Made by a program: the position numbers and the translations under genes. A DNA stretch of 64,000 bases, taken from the NCBI GenBank assembly GCA_027625915.1, contig JANTQA010000063.1, positions 1,178,001 through 1,242,000 on the forward strand. Reading direction: 5' to 3'. Source of the DNA: Anaeramoeba flamelloides (taxonomy: Eukaryota > Metamonada > Anaeramoebidae). The notes under the pieces were generated by a model. That model saw only the letters and a program-made list of their open reading frames with translations. It was not told the origin of the DNA and searched no databases. Positions 11,267 through 21,860 of the stretch are shown in pieces. Numbering within the stretch: position 1 is the first letter of the stretch; each line of letters opens with the position of its first letter.

Positions 11267-11464
11267 CAGTCAGTTCCACTTTTAAGACACAAACTTCAAC
11301 GCAAATTAAGGCACAAAAAAAATCTCAAATTAAGGCACAAAATTCAAATTCTACAAAAATAATTAGTTCTGAAAAAAAAAATTCCAAATTATGTGCCTTA
11401 ATTTGAGATTTTTTTGTTAATTAAATTTCGTTGAAAGTTTGTACCTTAAAAGTGATACTGACTG
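11267..11464. mobile_element. TA-flanked MITE with long terminal inverted repeats
   Basis: A 198 bp element flanked by TA (11265-11266 and 11465-11466). Its ends are CAGTCAGTTCCACTTTTAAG and, inverted, CAGTCAGTATCACTTTTAAG. The inverted repeats run about 75 bp each, so almost the whole element folds into one hairpin (AAATTAAGGCACA pairs with TGTGCCTTAATTT). The TA target site and CAGT ends fit Tc1/mariner-type MITEs. It lies about 50 bp beyond the last recognised exon of the coiled-coil gene, probably in its intron. Confidence 0.8.
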
Positions 11465-11517
11465 TAAGAAAAAAGTAAAAAAGTAAAAAAGAAAACAAAA
11501 GTGGACTTATTTCTTAC

Positions 11518-12336
11518 CTCACTATTATGAGAATCGTCAAAGCTTTCGTCAATCGATAACATACTTTTCAATTCCTCAAGCTCTGTTCGGAGTCTATTGT
11601 TTTCGTTGATCAGATTAACCAATTTTTGCCTTTGCACATTTACGGAGCGCTTGACTTCAAGCTCTTCTTTGGAGACCTTTTCGTTTTGAAGCTTTTGCTT
11701 CTTTTCTTCCAATTCCTTTAATTCGATCTTTTTTTGTTGGATTTTTTCTTTCAAAGCCAGGATCTCGTCTGTTTTTTCGTGTCTTTTTTTTTTAGATTTT
11801 TCAATTTCTTGTTTCACTTCATCGATTTCCCATTGGATGTCTCGATTTTCTTTTTTCTTTAACCTCAACTTTTCTCTTAGGGCTTTAAGTTTTAAATTTA
11901 ATGACTCCAATTGGTTCGATGCCTTGAGGTTTTTTTTTTCAAATTTTAATTTTCTAATGCGCAGATTCAATTCAGCCAATTCGGGATCCTTTTCTTCATC
12001 GATTTCTTCGTTTTCTGCAAGCTTTTCCCGTTCCTTTTGTTCCTTTTGGAGATCTTCCAATTTCTTTTTTTCTAAGTTCAGTTGCTTTCTTAGTTGGTTG
12101 TTTTCATTGATGATTGTCTTGTACTTGTCCAATGTTTTTTCAAATTTTTGGTTCAAACCAGAGGATTCCTTGTTGTTTTCTAATTCCGCGATTTCTTGTT
12201 TAATCTTTTTGATTTTCCCCTGTAATTTTATTACCTTTGATTGTGCTGATTCTGTCTCTTTATTGTCTTTTTGGTTTTTGTTCTTTTTATTGTTTTTTTT
12301 ATTATTTTTTCCTTTTTTTTTTTCGTTTTTGGACAT
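11518..12336 (-). CDS. Lys-rich coiled-coil protein (3' end incomplete)
   Basis: The ATG at 12336 opens a 273-residue reading (MSKNEKKKG...) that is strongly basic for about 35 residues. It then forms continuous heptad-type coiled coil with repeated LEELKSK-like patterns (about residues 40-262), ending in an acidic segment ...SIDESFDDSHNSE. The open frame continues, but GAG|GTAAGAAATAAG at 11518/11517 is an excellent splice donor. The hydrophobic tail beyond it is therefore probably intron. I could not find the next exon; a TA-flanked MITE lies in the way. The frame also runs upstream of the ATG to 12357 without another Met. No family was recognised, because coiled coils of this composition occur in many cytoskeletal and tethering proteins. 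Confidence is high that it is coding and low for function. Confidence 0.65.
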
Positions 12337-12814
12337 TTTAGACTTAAAAACACTCAAATACCTGTTGTGTTTTGTAAGAGTTTGTTTTGTGTTGTTGGTA
12401 AAAAAGTTTTTTGGTTGTTTTTGAAAAAGGGCAAAAAAGTACTTTTTCGAAAAAAAAATGATTTTAAAAGATAATTGATTAGTGTGTGAGTTAGAATTTA
12501 TTTTTCAGATGTTTTAATCTTTATTAATTTGTTTTTGTAACTGAAAACTTTTTTCGATGAAATGTTTTAGGAAATTTTCTTTTTCTTTGTGAAAAATTTA
12601 TCTAAAAGATGTTTTTGTTAGAATTGAAAGATTCTTTCAAAAGAGAATAATTGAGTTTTTTTAAGGATGTAAGTTCCGAATTAATTCTGAAACTACAGTT
12701 ATCCTTTCTTATTTGGTTCAAGGTCTTTTCCGATCTTTTAAACTGATTACAAGTACTTGTTAACATTGAGTTTTTTTCAAAGATATTTTCTTTTGTAAAA
12801 ATTTAGATATTTAT

Positions 12815-13060
12815 TATTTATTTATTAAGAGAAAGGAGCAATTAAAGAAAATTTAACAAATAAAAAAAAGAGCAGAAGAAAAATAATTAAAATATATATA
12901 AAAAATATTTATCATTTTGATGACCAAATAGAAACTATCCACGTTATGAATACACAGGAGGGGAGCAAAAATCCAAGTGAAAGATTATCGATTATAGATA
13001 ACAATTCTACAATCCGTGATTAATAATTGGTATTCCACTTTAATTAGTTTTTTTTTAATT
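12815..13060 (+). repeat. Dispersed repeat, inverted relative to 19.74-20.0 kb
   Basis: The core GAAACTATCCACGTTATGAA, followed by GGAGCAAAAATCC and GAAAGATTATC, is matched by the reverse complement of 19740-19990. Flanking sequence (AGAAAGGAGCAATTAAAGAA, then GAAGAAAAATAATTAAAATA) also matches. The 19.7 kb copy lies within a longer repeat that is partly shared with 42.1-43.6 kb. Confidence 0.7.
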
Positions 13061-14062
13061 TAAAAGAATAGAGTAAAATCTATCATTTTGCTCAATTATT
13101 TTGAAATAAAAAAAACCTAGTCACTACCCCTCAGAGTGGGGCACTTAAAAAAAAAATTTAGATATTTATTGTAAAAAAAATCTATTATTTTGAAATTTTA
13201 TGGGATTTAACTCTATCTCAGAAAAGTCAAAAATTAAAATGAATTACTATCGTTTTCAATCTCACTAATCACATACAGTTTAAATTCTCTTTAGAATTCT
13301 ATTTCAAAAGTACTTAAAGTTGATATAGTCAATTCAAAATTTACCTTGTAAACTCATTTCACTCAAAGGTGACCAGCGAAAAATGAAAAATTCAATTTTT
13401 TTTTAAGAATAAAATAAACATATGATAGTTTAAAAAAATGAGAGAAATAATAAACTTCGGATTAGAGTCGATATTTATAAAAGAAATTCCTGAATAAACT
13501 ATAAATTTTCGAAAAAATAAAATGTTTTAAAAAATTTTTTGAAAACCTTTCATTGAAACATCTGGGGCAAAATTTCTCAAATTATTAAGAAAATTAAAAT
13601 TGGTAACAATAAGATTTTTGAAAAGTAAATGTATTAAATTTTGAGGAAATCACAAATACTCACTTTTCTTTAGGTTAATTTGGAGTTTCAAATTTTTTTT
13701 TTTTCAAATTGACTATTTAAAAAAAAAAATAAAAAAGAAAGAAAAGAAGAAAAAAAAAAAAAAAAAACAAATTTAGAAAATTAATTTTATTTTTAAAACA
13801 ATAGATATATCCATTACCCAATAATTATTCAAATTGTTAAAATTATCATGTCACTGTGTTGAAAAAAAAAAAAAGCAATTGTTTGATTAATTTTTTTATT
13901 CTGCAATAAGAAATTTATTGCACAATTAAAAAAAAAAAATTATCATGCAATCAATATATTTTTAAACAATCTCGACGCACTATTACACAATTACTCGAAT
14001 AACTATTATTAAAAATTTTGATTCATTTTTTTGAAAATATTTGCTAGAGAAATATTTTTCCT

Positions 14063-14127
14063 ATTAAAAAATTAAAAATTAAAAATTAAAAATTAAAAAT
14101 TAAAAATGAAAAATGAAAAATGAAAAT
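14063..14127. repeat. TTAAAAA microsatellite
   Basis: Seven-base units TTAAAAA repeat in tandem and grade into AATGAAA variants. The tract lies just past the stop codon of the small two-exon gene on the minus strand. Confidence 0.8.
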
Positions 14128-14135
14128 GGATAAAA

Positions 14136-14849
14136 TTAGTTTTGTTCATCATTCAAAAATTGAGTCAAATTATATTCTTCTTTTTCCAAATCCTTAAAAA
14201 GCGTTTCCAGATCTGACCTATTTTTATGTAAAAATAAATAAATGAATAATCATAAAGAAAAAACAAAAAAAAATATCGGGATTTAATGCTTAAATTTGAA
14301 TACTTTTCAAATAAATGGAATTATATTCAACTGTTTTTTAAATGAAACAGTAAAAATTACTAAAATTTGCTGTACTAAATGTGAAATACAATCAACCAGG
14401 ATAAAGGATATTTTTGTTCCTTTAAAATATGTTTCCTTAATCATGGCGAGAGTAAAACAAAAACAAAAATAGTAAGAAAAATAGTAAGAAAAATTGAAAT
14501 TGGAATAGGAATAGTGGGTAGGGATATAGATATAGAAAGAAAGAGGAAGAGAAATAGGAAGGAGTAGAAAAATAGAAATAGAAAGATAAAATTTTAAAAA
14601 AAGAGATCCAAACATATTTGAGTTTTCCACTTCTTCCTGGAGACGGTTGTTCAAACTGTTAAATACCTCTATTTGTTTTTTTTCTGTTTCAATTTGATCT
14701 AGAATGGTTGCAATATCCACAACTTCTTGTAATGGTTTTCCATCCAAAAAAACATATGGAATTTTGTTTTCCCTCTTTTTGCCCTTTTTTGAAACCAATG
14801 GTGTTGTTAACAAAACTAATATATCACAAGTTTGAAGATAAAAAAACAT
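14136..14849 (-). CDS. Small two-exon protein of unknown family
   Basis: Exon 1 is 14849-14614 and exon 2 is 14217-14136, separated by a 396 bp intron (GTTTGG...TAG). The junction restores ...ENSNM|SDLETLF... in matching phase and gives a 105-residue protein. The N-terminus (MFFYLQTCDILVLLTTPLVSK) is hydrophobic. A KKGKKREN stretch follows, then IPYVFLDGKPLQEVVD, then a helical, coiled-coil-prone part (about residues 45-95). The end is FLNDEQN. The open frame past the donor turns into a low-complexity Phe/Tyr/Ser tail, which supports splicing there. I do not recognise the family. The short helical form could suit a small complex subunit, but that is a guess. Confidence 0.6.
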
Positions 14850-15408
14850 TTTTTTTTTATATAGTTAATTATGAAAAGAAAGAGTAATTGGCAAATTAAG
14901 CAACAAATCGAAGAAAAAAAAAAAAAAAAAAAAAGGAAAGTTTTTTATATAGATTTGTTTTCATATTTTCAATGACTTGATAGTTTTAAAACTACTCTTA
15001 TTTACTAAAAGATTATATAACTAATTTTTAAAGCAGAACTTAGGGTATAAAAACAAAAAAAAAACAACTTGGTTTTTGATATACTATTGTATTCAAATAA
15101 ATAAAAAGCAATTTTATCCAAAAATTCAATAAGGAAGTTAAATTAATCCCTAAAAATATTAATTGCAATTGGATTTATGAAAATCTTGAGATTTTTTCAT
15201 TCAATTCAAGGAAAAAAAATATTTGAGAACTTGAAAGAAAAATTTGATTTCTTAATTGGAAAATGATAGTATTTTTTTTTTCAAAAAATTGCGGTTAACT
15301 AAAAACCTATTCAAAAATTGCGGTTCTAACAATTGGGTTGATTGTTGTTAGATTGTCAATAAATTTGAAATTTTCCATTTACTAATAAATTCAAAAAAAT
15401 GACTTCAG

Positions 15409-15690
15409 CTTTTTTCTTCATTTTCCATTTTTAAAAATGTTATTATTCGCCTTTCAATAAAGCATTTTTGTTGGTTTAAATATAAAGGCAGATTTGTAAA
15501 ATTAGTTGATCTTTCGAAATATTCTTTGAGATGAAATCTTTTGGAAGTAGAGTTTTAGAATTTAAAAAAATGGAAAATGAAGCACAGATATTTTCAAAAA
15601 GTGAAGACTTTTTTTTTTTTTTTTGAGATTGTTTGAATTAAAATGGGTATATTATTAAATTTCAAAATTGGTCAAATTGAATTTTTTCGT
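15409..15690 (+). repeat. Left arm of a long inverted repeat
   Basis: About 280 bp is nearly identical to the reverse complement of 16128-16396. Matched landmarks include TTATTCGCCTTTCAATAAAG, TGATCTTTCGAAATATTCTT and GAAGCACAGATATTTTCAAA. The arms are separated by about 440 bp of unique sequence. This looks like a foldback-type element or a recent inverted duplication. Confidence 0.85.
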
Positions 15691-16127
15691 ATTTTTGAAG
15701 AGTTTCTTGATTATTTTCATTGGTTTGATGGTTTTTAATGGGTTTTCATGATAGTGTGAGGAAAAATCAAAAAGGTTATTTTGTGATTAGTAGTATTTTA
15801 TTACTTAAATTGTAGAAAATCCAAAATGTTGAAATCATCAATCAAAATATTTTTAAAAATTTGTTCGAAACACAATTTTAACCACCAAAGTTAAGTAGGA
15901 AAATTTTTACCTCTTCAAATCAAGTGAAACAAGTCTAATTCCTCTCTTAATGATTTTTTTTTTTAAAATCCAAGCCAAAATTTTCGAATATAGAATCCAA
16001 ATAACACAAGCCTACTCTAACACACTCTAACCAACCCTAACATACCTTAATCTAACAAAAAGGGGTTTTTAAATACCTACAGTCAATATATTACAACGGA
16101 ATTTACTATTTTGAAAAAAATGAGAAT

Positions 16128-16396
16128 TTGACCAGTTTTGAAATTTAATAATATACCCATTTTAATTCAAACAATCTCAAAAAAAAAAAAAAAGTCTTCA
16201 CTTTTTGAAAATATCTGTGCTTCATTTTCCATTTTTTTAAATTCTAAAACTCTACTTCCAAAAGATTTCATCTCAAAGAATATTTCGAAAGATCAACTAA
16301 TTTTACAAATCTGCCTTTATATTTAAACCAATAAAAATTCTTTATTGAAAGGCGAATAACAACATTATAAAAAATGGAAAAGTGAACAAAAAAGTT
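16128..16396 (-). repeat. Right arm of the long inverted repeat
   Basis: Partner of the arm at 15409-15690. It includes a poly-A/poly-T block next to GTCTTCACTTTTTGAAAATA. The open frame at 16138-16326 lies wholly inside this arm and is rejected as a gene. The two arms differ mostly in homopolymer length, so the duplication is young compared with other repeats here. Confidence 0.85.
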
Positions 16397-16748
16397 TAAA
16401 ACACATTTGGTGAATGTACCAAGTTTTCATATTTTATAAAAGTGAGTACTTTTTTTAAAAAAAGAGTGTATTTCTTTCCACTCCAACGTCTCGCTCGCTT
16501 TTAAGTTTAGTCCCTCGCTTTTTTTAACAGAAAACTTTCCAAAAGTTCTAATTGTGCTAATTCCTCGCTTTTTTAAAACAGAAAACTTTATAAAAGTTTT
16601 AAAAAAGTACTCATATTTTTAAAATGGTTGTAAATAGTTTTTTTATATTTATTTGGGTTTATCAGTATTAAAAAAAAAAAAAGTCAAAAGAGTCACCTAA
16701 CCAAGAATTATTTTGAAAAGTCAGTAAAAAATTTCTTTTCAATCCTTA

Positions 16749-17206
16749 CTGTTCAGAGAAAAATGTTGGAAACGGAAAAATGGTTCGGCAGCATTTTTAA
16801 TTGGGAACATTAGTAAAATTGAAAATCAAATCCTATTGTTAACTAATTGAATTTTATATAAATCAAGGTTTAAATGTGTTAAAAGTTCATTAATCTGTGG
16901 TGTGTGTAGAATACTCATTTGAATGGTTGATAACTAAATTAGATCATGGTATTTTAAAAAAAATCCAAGTTTTAGTAAAGTTTACTATTAATTCTGAAAA
17001 TGGTAATTTTTAAACTTGCTTTAGACTTTAAGAGATAAGGTTTTGAAAAAGTAGAATTACATTAATCGTTATTCTAGTAAGTAGATTATTGTTATTTTCT
17101 TTAGTTATTTCACAAACGATTGAAATTAAAAATCATTTTCAGTAATGTTCCCAATTAAAATTGCTGTCCAACTATTTTTCTCTGTACAACATTTTTCTCT
17201 CAACAG
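16749..17206 (-). mobile_element. Harbinger-like MITE, 458 bp, copy A
   Basis: The ends are CTGTTCAGAGAAAAATGTTG and, inverted, CTGTTGAGAGAAAAATGTTG, with inverted-repeat similarity reaching about 60 bp (AATTGGGAACATTA). A 3 bp TTA duplication flanks it (16746-16748 and 17207-17209). The copy at 34182-34639 is exactly the same length and lies in the opposite orientation. Three-base TTA/TAA target sites are typical of the PIF/Harbinger superfamily. It sits immediately past the last visible exon of the E2F-like gene. Confidence 0.85.
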
Positions 17207-17327
17207 TTAGTCCTGCTTCAAAAGTAAAGTTACAAACATGTTTTTAGATGAACGAGTGAATGAGTGTAAGAAAGAAAGAAAGAAAGAAAGAAATGCAGAA
17301 AGAAAGAAAAAAAAAAAAGAGAGATAC

Positions 17328-18004
17328 CATTTAAAATATCATAGGCTCTTCTATAACCAATTCCAAGCTCAGTAAATATATTTTTAAATGGAACTTTTCC
17401 TCCTAATAAATTATGAAGATGGGTTAAGATCAAATATTTTAGTTGTTTTGGCAAAGTTATAAAAAATAAAAAAATTTTAGTACAAATGTAAATAAAAACA
17501 TTTAAAGAAATAACAAATAACAAATACTTTTCTGTAGTAAACTCAAAATTCTGAGAGTACACTGTTCAAGAGTTTCTTTTTTTGCTTTGTTTTTTCTTGG
17601 GCTTATGGCTTTTTTTGGTGGGTTTTTTTGTTTTTTGTTTTTCGGAAGTTTATTTCTTTTTTTATATTTTTTTTTTGGAGTTCTTTTTTTTTTTTTTTTT
17701 TTCTGACAAGATCAGGATTAAATTCCTCATCATCATCATCATCATCATCATCATCGTCGTCATCGTCATCGTCACCGATGCCTTCGCTTTCAAAATAAGA
17801 GTTGGCTTGTATCCCGTTATTCGTGTTTTTACGTAATTTTATCGTCTGCTTTTGATTGTTCTTGTTTTTTTGTTCAATTTGTCGTGTAGCTGAAAAATCG
17901 TCAGACTGTGGTGTCTCGTTTTGAACATAATCAGAGTCTTCTTCTTCTTCGTCGCTGTTTGATCGTACTCGTTTTCGATCATAAGGAAATTTCTTTTCAG
18001 TCAT
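17328..18004 (-). pseudogene. E2F/DP-like winged-helix transcription factor, apparently damaged
   Basis: Exon 1 runs 18004-17528 and exon 2 17402-17328, with a 125 bp intron (GTATTTG...TTAG). From the ATG at 18004 come an acidic N-terminus and a 15-residue Asp tract from a GAT repeat. A Lys tract follows. The frame then breaks in a 19-base A run at 17684-17702; one more A would connect it to a downstream frame. That frame reads ...KETLEQCTLRILSLLQK and splices to RGKVPFKNIFTELGIGY, then RRAYDILNG. RRAYDILN matches the RRxYDxxN signature of E2F/DP DNA-binding domains, which drive cell-cycle gene transcription. The donor after LNG is GTATCTC. The natural next exon would encode the wing, and a MITE occupies that place. 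The frame break may be a sequencing error in the homopolymer, so the gene might still be live. Confidence 0.6.
17727..17765. repeat. GAT/ATC trinucleotide tract encoding poly-Asp
   Basis: A run of ATC (plus strand) with a few GTC variants encodes about 15 consecutive Asp residues in the minus-strand E2F-like gene. Mixed GAT and GAC codons suggest it is not purely recent slippage. Confidence 0.85.
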
Positions 18005-18768
18005 TTTTTGTCTTGTGTTTTTTGTATTTTGTTTTTTGTTTTTGGTTTGGCTTGGTTGGAAAGAGTGCTTAGTGTGATTCTAATAAATTGTTTTGATTTG
18101 AATTGTTGAGTTTTATTCTTTTTTTGAATTTCTCCAGGAAAAGATAAGCTTTTGATCGATTTTTGAGATTTTTTTACTGTCCAAAAAGAAGAAAAGTAAT
18201 GATAAAAAAATGATTTGGAAATAATTATTTCTGATTTTTTTGATGAAATTATTTCTCTTGTATATGATTTAAAAGAAAAGAAAAGACTTCTTTCCTTTCA
18301 GTATACCCAAGATTGTTTAAATTATTTTAAAATAAATGCAGTTATTTGAAGAAGAAATGGGAAAAAATTTTGTTTTCAGTTACCTGATTTTTCATGTTAT
18401 GATTATTAGTTTTAAAAGAAATAGATTGAAATTTGGGATCCTGGTTTATTGTTATATGTACTCTTTTTGTGTTGATTTGTCCAAAATAAAAATCCAGAAT
18501 TTCAGATTCTGAAGAAAAGTACAATAAGCCTGAGAAGAAAATATATCGACATTTAAATTTAATCTACCGGTATTGGTGAATTTTTGGTTATTTTGTCAAT
18601 TAAGAAGATTTTCAAACCCTTTTAAGAATCTATTTATAACTTGAATTTGTTGGTTATAGATGAAGTGACTTACCCTCCAATAAATGATATTGAAAATGGA
18701 TTTCTTTTTGATTTTAAAAAATAGAATATCAAAAAAAAATTTTTAAAGGATCTTGAATGAAAATATTT
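18005..18768. other. Upstream flank of the E2F-like gene
   Basis: Probable promoter and 5' region of the E2F-like gene. An open frame of 60 codons at 18342-18524 (minus) has no supporting context and is not called. I see nothing else. Confidence 0.4.
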
Positions 18769-18947
18769 TTAAGCAAATAGTCTCTATTATTTATTTTTTG
18801 TCCAATTTCGATATAAGGATTCATTGTCTCGAAATATGTTTAATATTGAAAATAAACAGGGGTATTTCAATCTTAGTATTTGGCAAAAAATTTTCGCAAT
18901 CTCTATTAAATTTAGGTAAAAAAATTTGATTAAGATTGGTCCTTTAA
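18769..18947. mobile_element. TTAA-flanked MITE, copy 2
   Basis: A 179 bp copy with TTAA at both borders (18769-18772 and 18944-18947). It shares AATAAACAGGGGTATTTCAA and CAATCTCTATTAAATTTAGG with the copies at 9.8 and 34.7 kb. It is more diverged at its left end (GCAAATAGTCTC) than they are. Confidence 0.78.
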
Positions 18948-19041
18948 GCAACTAGAAAACAAAAAAACAATCTTCAAGAAAATTTACTAACAAATTCAAA
19001 AAAATTTAATATCATTTTGGTATTAAAAAATGAAGTAACAA

Positions 19042-20400
19042 TATGATTACTACAAAAACAGACAGACTTTTAATGTTATTTTCTGAAATGAATAATTTTT
19101 TTTAAGTTGGAACGTTTTGCTCATTTTTGAAATGTTCAAAATCCAAAATATTTCTGAATTATTTTAAAAAAAAATTATTTTCTTTGAAAGAAGAAAGAAA
19201 TCTTAATACCTGTGAAGGAGGTGTACAAAAATACACTTTAAAAAAGTAAACACTAAGTTCTAAAATAACTAAGTTTAAAAAATCTACTTAATCTCAAAAA
19301 AAATACAATAATTATTTTAAACTTGTAAAAAATATAATTTTTTGATTCAAAGAACAGACCAAATCTATTTTTTCTAGGGATTAAATAAAAAAATATGAGA
19401 AAAAAAAGTCAAACAATCGAATTAAAAATTCTCCCAAAATACTTGCTTTAAAACCTGGAAAATTCAACTTAGAAAGGAATGAAAGATTTTTAATTTGATT
19501 ATTATTAATCAATAATTTAATACCCAATCTTAATTCTTTCAATGAGTTATTAACAACACAAAGATTAAATGTATCAATAGAATTTACAATTATTGCTCAA
19601 TTTTTTAAAGATTTTCAAATGAATAAAAATTTATTCAAATAAATAAATCTAATAAAAAAAAAAAAAATAGATATTATCTAATAACTGATTTTAATACAAA
19701 AAACTTATTTTTTTTACTCTAGATATTTGAAAAAGAATTTTGCCTTATCTATTATATTTCAAGAAATTTACCAATTATCAATCACAGAATGTGGAATTTT
19801 TATCTATTTGATAATCTTTCTATCGGGTTTTTGCTCCTCGGGAGTATTCAGGACGTTGATAGTTTCTATTAGTTCATGAAAATTATAAATTTATTTTTTT
19901 ATATATTTTAATTATTTTTCTTCTCCTCTTTTTTTATTTGATGATTATTCTTTAATTACTCCTTTCTATAAATAAATAAATAGATTTCAAGAAATTTAAT
20001 AAATATTTATGAATAAAATAAATGATCAATTTTTTCAGATCTTCAAGGATACAATATTTGATTTCTATTTATTGTATTTTTAAAAAAAGATTAAAGGTTC
20101 AGGGTTATTTGTTTATATAGGCTCTCAGAAATTACGAAAAGTGAGATTTTTTCATAATAAATATTTTTCCTGATTTTTTTTTTTTCTAATTGAGATCCTA
20201 AAATCCTAATACAAAAAGGATATGGGTCTTTTGACTGAAAACATAATTGGGAAAAATGAACTCTTTTAAAAATGATAAGTCATCTCTCTAAAGTTGATAA
20301 ATGAAGTCAAATAACTGGTTTAATTGTACCCTGTGAAAATAATTACTCTATTACCTTTGGGAAAAAAATAAATAAGATTTACTTTTCGCTTAAACAAGGA
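19042..20400. repeat. Long dispersed repeat R1, copy 1
   Basis: This matches 42080-43600 over most of its length. Landmarks are AAAATCTACTTAATCTCAAA, TTTTTTGATTCAAAGAACAG and AAAACCTGGAAAATT; further on come TTTTTTCAGATCTTCAAG and CTCAGAAATTACGAAAAGTG. A 250 bp part (19740-19990) also recurs inverted at 12.8 kb. It adjoins R2 directly, so R1+R2 may be one degenerate element of about 2.8 kb. I found no open frame that identifies the type. Confidence 0.7.
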
Positions 20401-21860
20401 GTCAAATACATTTTACTCTTTTGAAATATTTTAATTGTGACAACCTTATTGTTTTAAGATTATTTATGTGACAATTTATTATGAAACTTTGAAATGAAAA
20501 TACTGTTAGCTATTCTCTTGGTGAAAAGAACCTAAAGTAAATCAGTGTTGAATGTTGAATTTTTCATTTTGAGGGGCATTTTTTTTGATTAAATTTTTGA
20601 GTTTAAATAAATTCTATTTTGGATCTAGAAATGTGTTTAAGGGAACACTTGAAATTAATCAAACAGTAAACCCAAAAAAATAGAACTAAAATAATTTTTT
20701 GTTAAAAAAATGCTTCCTTTTTTGAAAAACAAGAAGAAATATCACCTTCCCTGATATATTTTTTTGAAATCAAGAATGAATAATAAAAAATACGATAAAA
20801 CTCTTTTTTAGAAGATTTAGTTTTTTTTTTTTTTTCAACTTCATAATTTGAATACGAGTAAACATGGAGTTTATTATCTTTGGATTCTTACCATATTAAT
20901 ATTTATTATTATTAAACAAAACATTTTTTTACAAATTTATTTTCAAGAATTCTGATTTCAAATATTTTATCAAACTAATCCAAAATACAGAATACTGTTT
21001 TCCAGTATAAAGAAAATAAAGGGTTTAAATACTCAATATCCAAAACAACTACAAAAAGATTCAACCCAAAGAAAAAAGAAAAAAGAAAAAATTTGAAAAA
21101 ATTCTAAGTATTAATTCAGCATTATTTTTAGTTTTCAAATTATTTTCATATTTTAATTAAAAATAATTATCAAATCAATCAAAAAATCCAAAAAATCTTT
21201 ATTTCTGGTTAAGAATTTAAAAAATATCCTATTTTTTGAACTAAAATCAGAATTATATGAATTAAATGTCAAGTGTGTTATTATTTCATAATGAAGATTC
21301 TTTAGAAATCAAAAGTAATTATTTAATCAAAAATTTAATAAAAAAAAGTTTTTCCATTCAGTATTAAGAATAAAACTATGTAAAGAAGAAGTATTTGGAG
21401 GAAATTTTACCCATAAAATAACGAAATAAATGATTTATATTTATTTTTTTTTCTTGATAAATTTTTTCAATCTTTTTATTTTAATATTTTTAATCAGTAT
21501 GTAAATACATTAAACTAGAATATATAAGCCAAATTTCAAAATTAGCAGCAAACTTTTTTTTTTATTATTTTTTTACTTTTTTCTTTTATCTTTCAAAAAA
21601 TAAAATGATTACACTAGAGTTTTATTTATTATTCTATATTGTTTATCATCTCTAAACACTTTAGTAAAATAAATTATTATTCAAAAAAATAAAAAAAATT
21701 AAACAAGATTTTTTATAGTGAAAAATTTGTCTCTATTTTTGAAATTGTGTAGATTAACATCTCTTTTTTTAATTGTAAAAATTTTATATTTATTTACCAA
21801 AATGATTGAAAAAATTTAGTTTGGTATAAAATGTGACACTGATAATTTTAAAAATATACT
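20400..21860. repeat. Long dispersed repeat R2, copy 1
   Basis: This matches 26720-27940, inside the large intron of the TBC gene. Landmarks are GGATCTAGAAATGTGTTTA, AAATTAATCAAACAGTAAAC and GATTCTTTAGAAATCAAAAG. Identity looks like roughly 70-75 percent by eye, with many small gaps. No coding frame is preserved between copies. Confidence 0.7.

Larger units (their letters stand above)
12337..14135. other. Gene-free region between two minus-strand genes
   Basis: I see no coding signal here. It contains a dispersed repeat copy at 12815-13060 and a TTAAAAA microsatellite near 14063-14127. A short GC-containing hairpin (ACCCCTCAGAGTGGGG) lies near 13127. The rest is AT-rich filler with homopolymer runs. 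Confidence 0.5.

Noticed and set aside
11837-12474. Plus-strand frames opposite the coiled-coil gene
   Set aside because: Shadows of the minus-strand coding sequence, rich in Phe and Ser because they read its Lys/Glu codons backwards.
16009-16060. CTCTAACACACTCTAACCAA and following AACC-like words, resembling telomere repeat
   Set aside because: Only a few imperfect units in the spacer of an inverted repeat; no regular TTAGGG array and genes lie on both sides.
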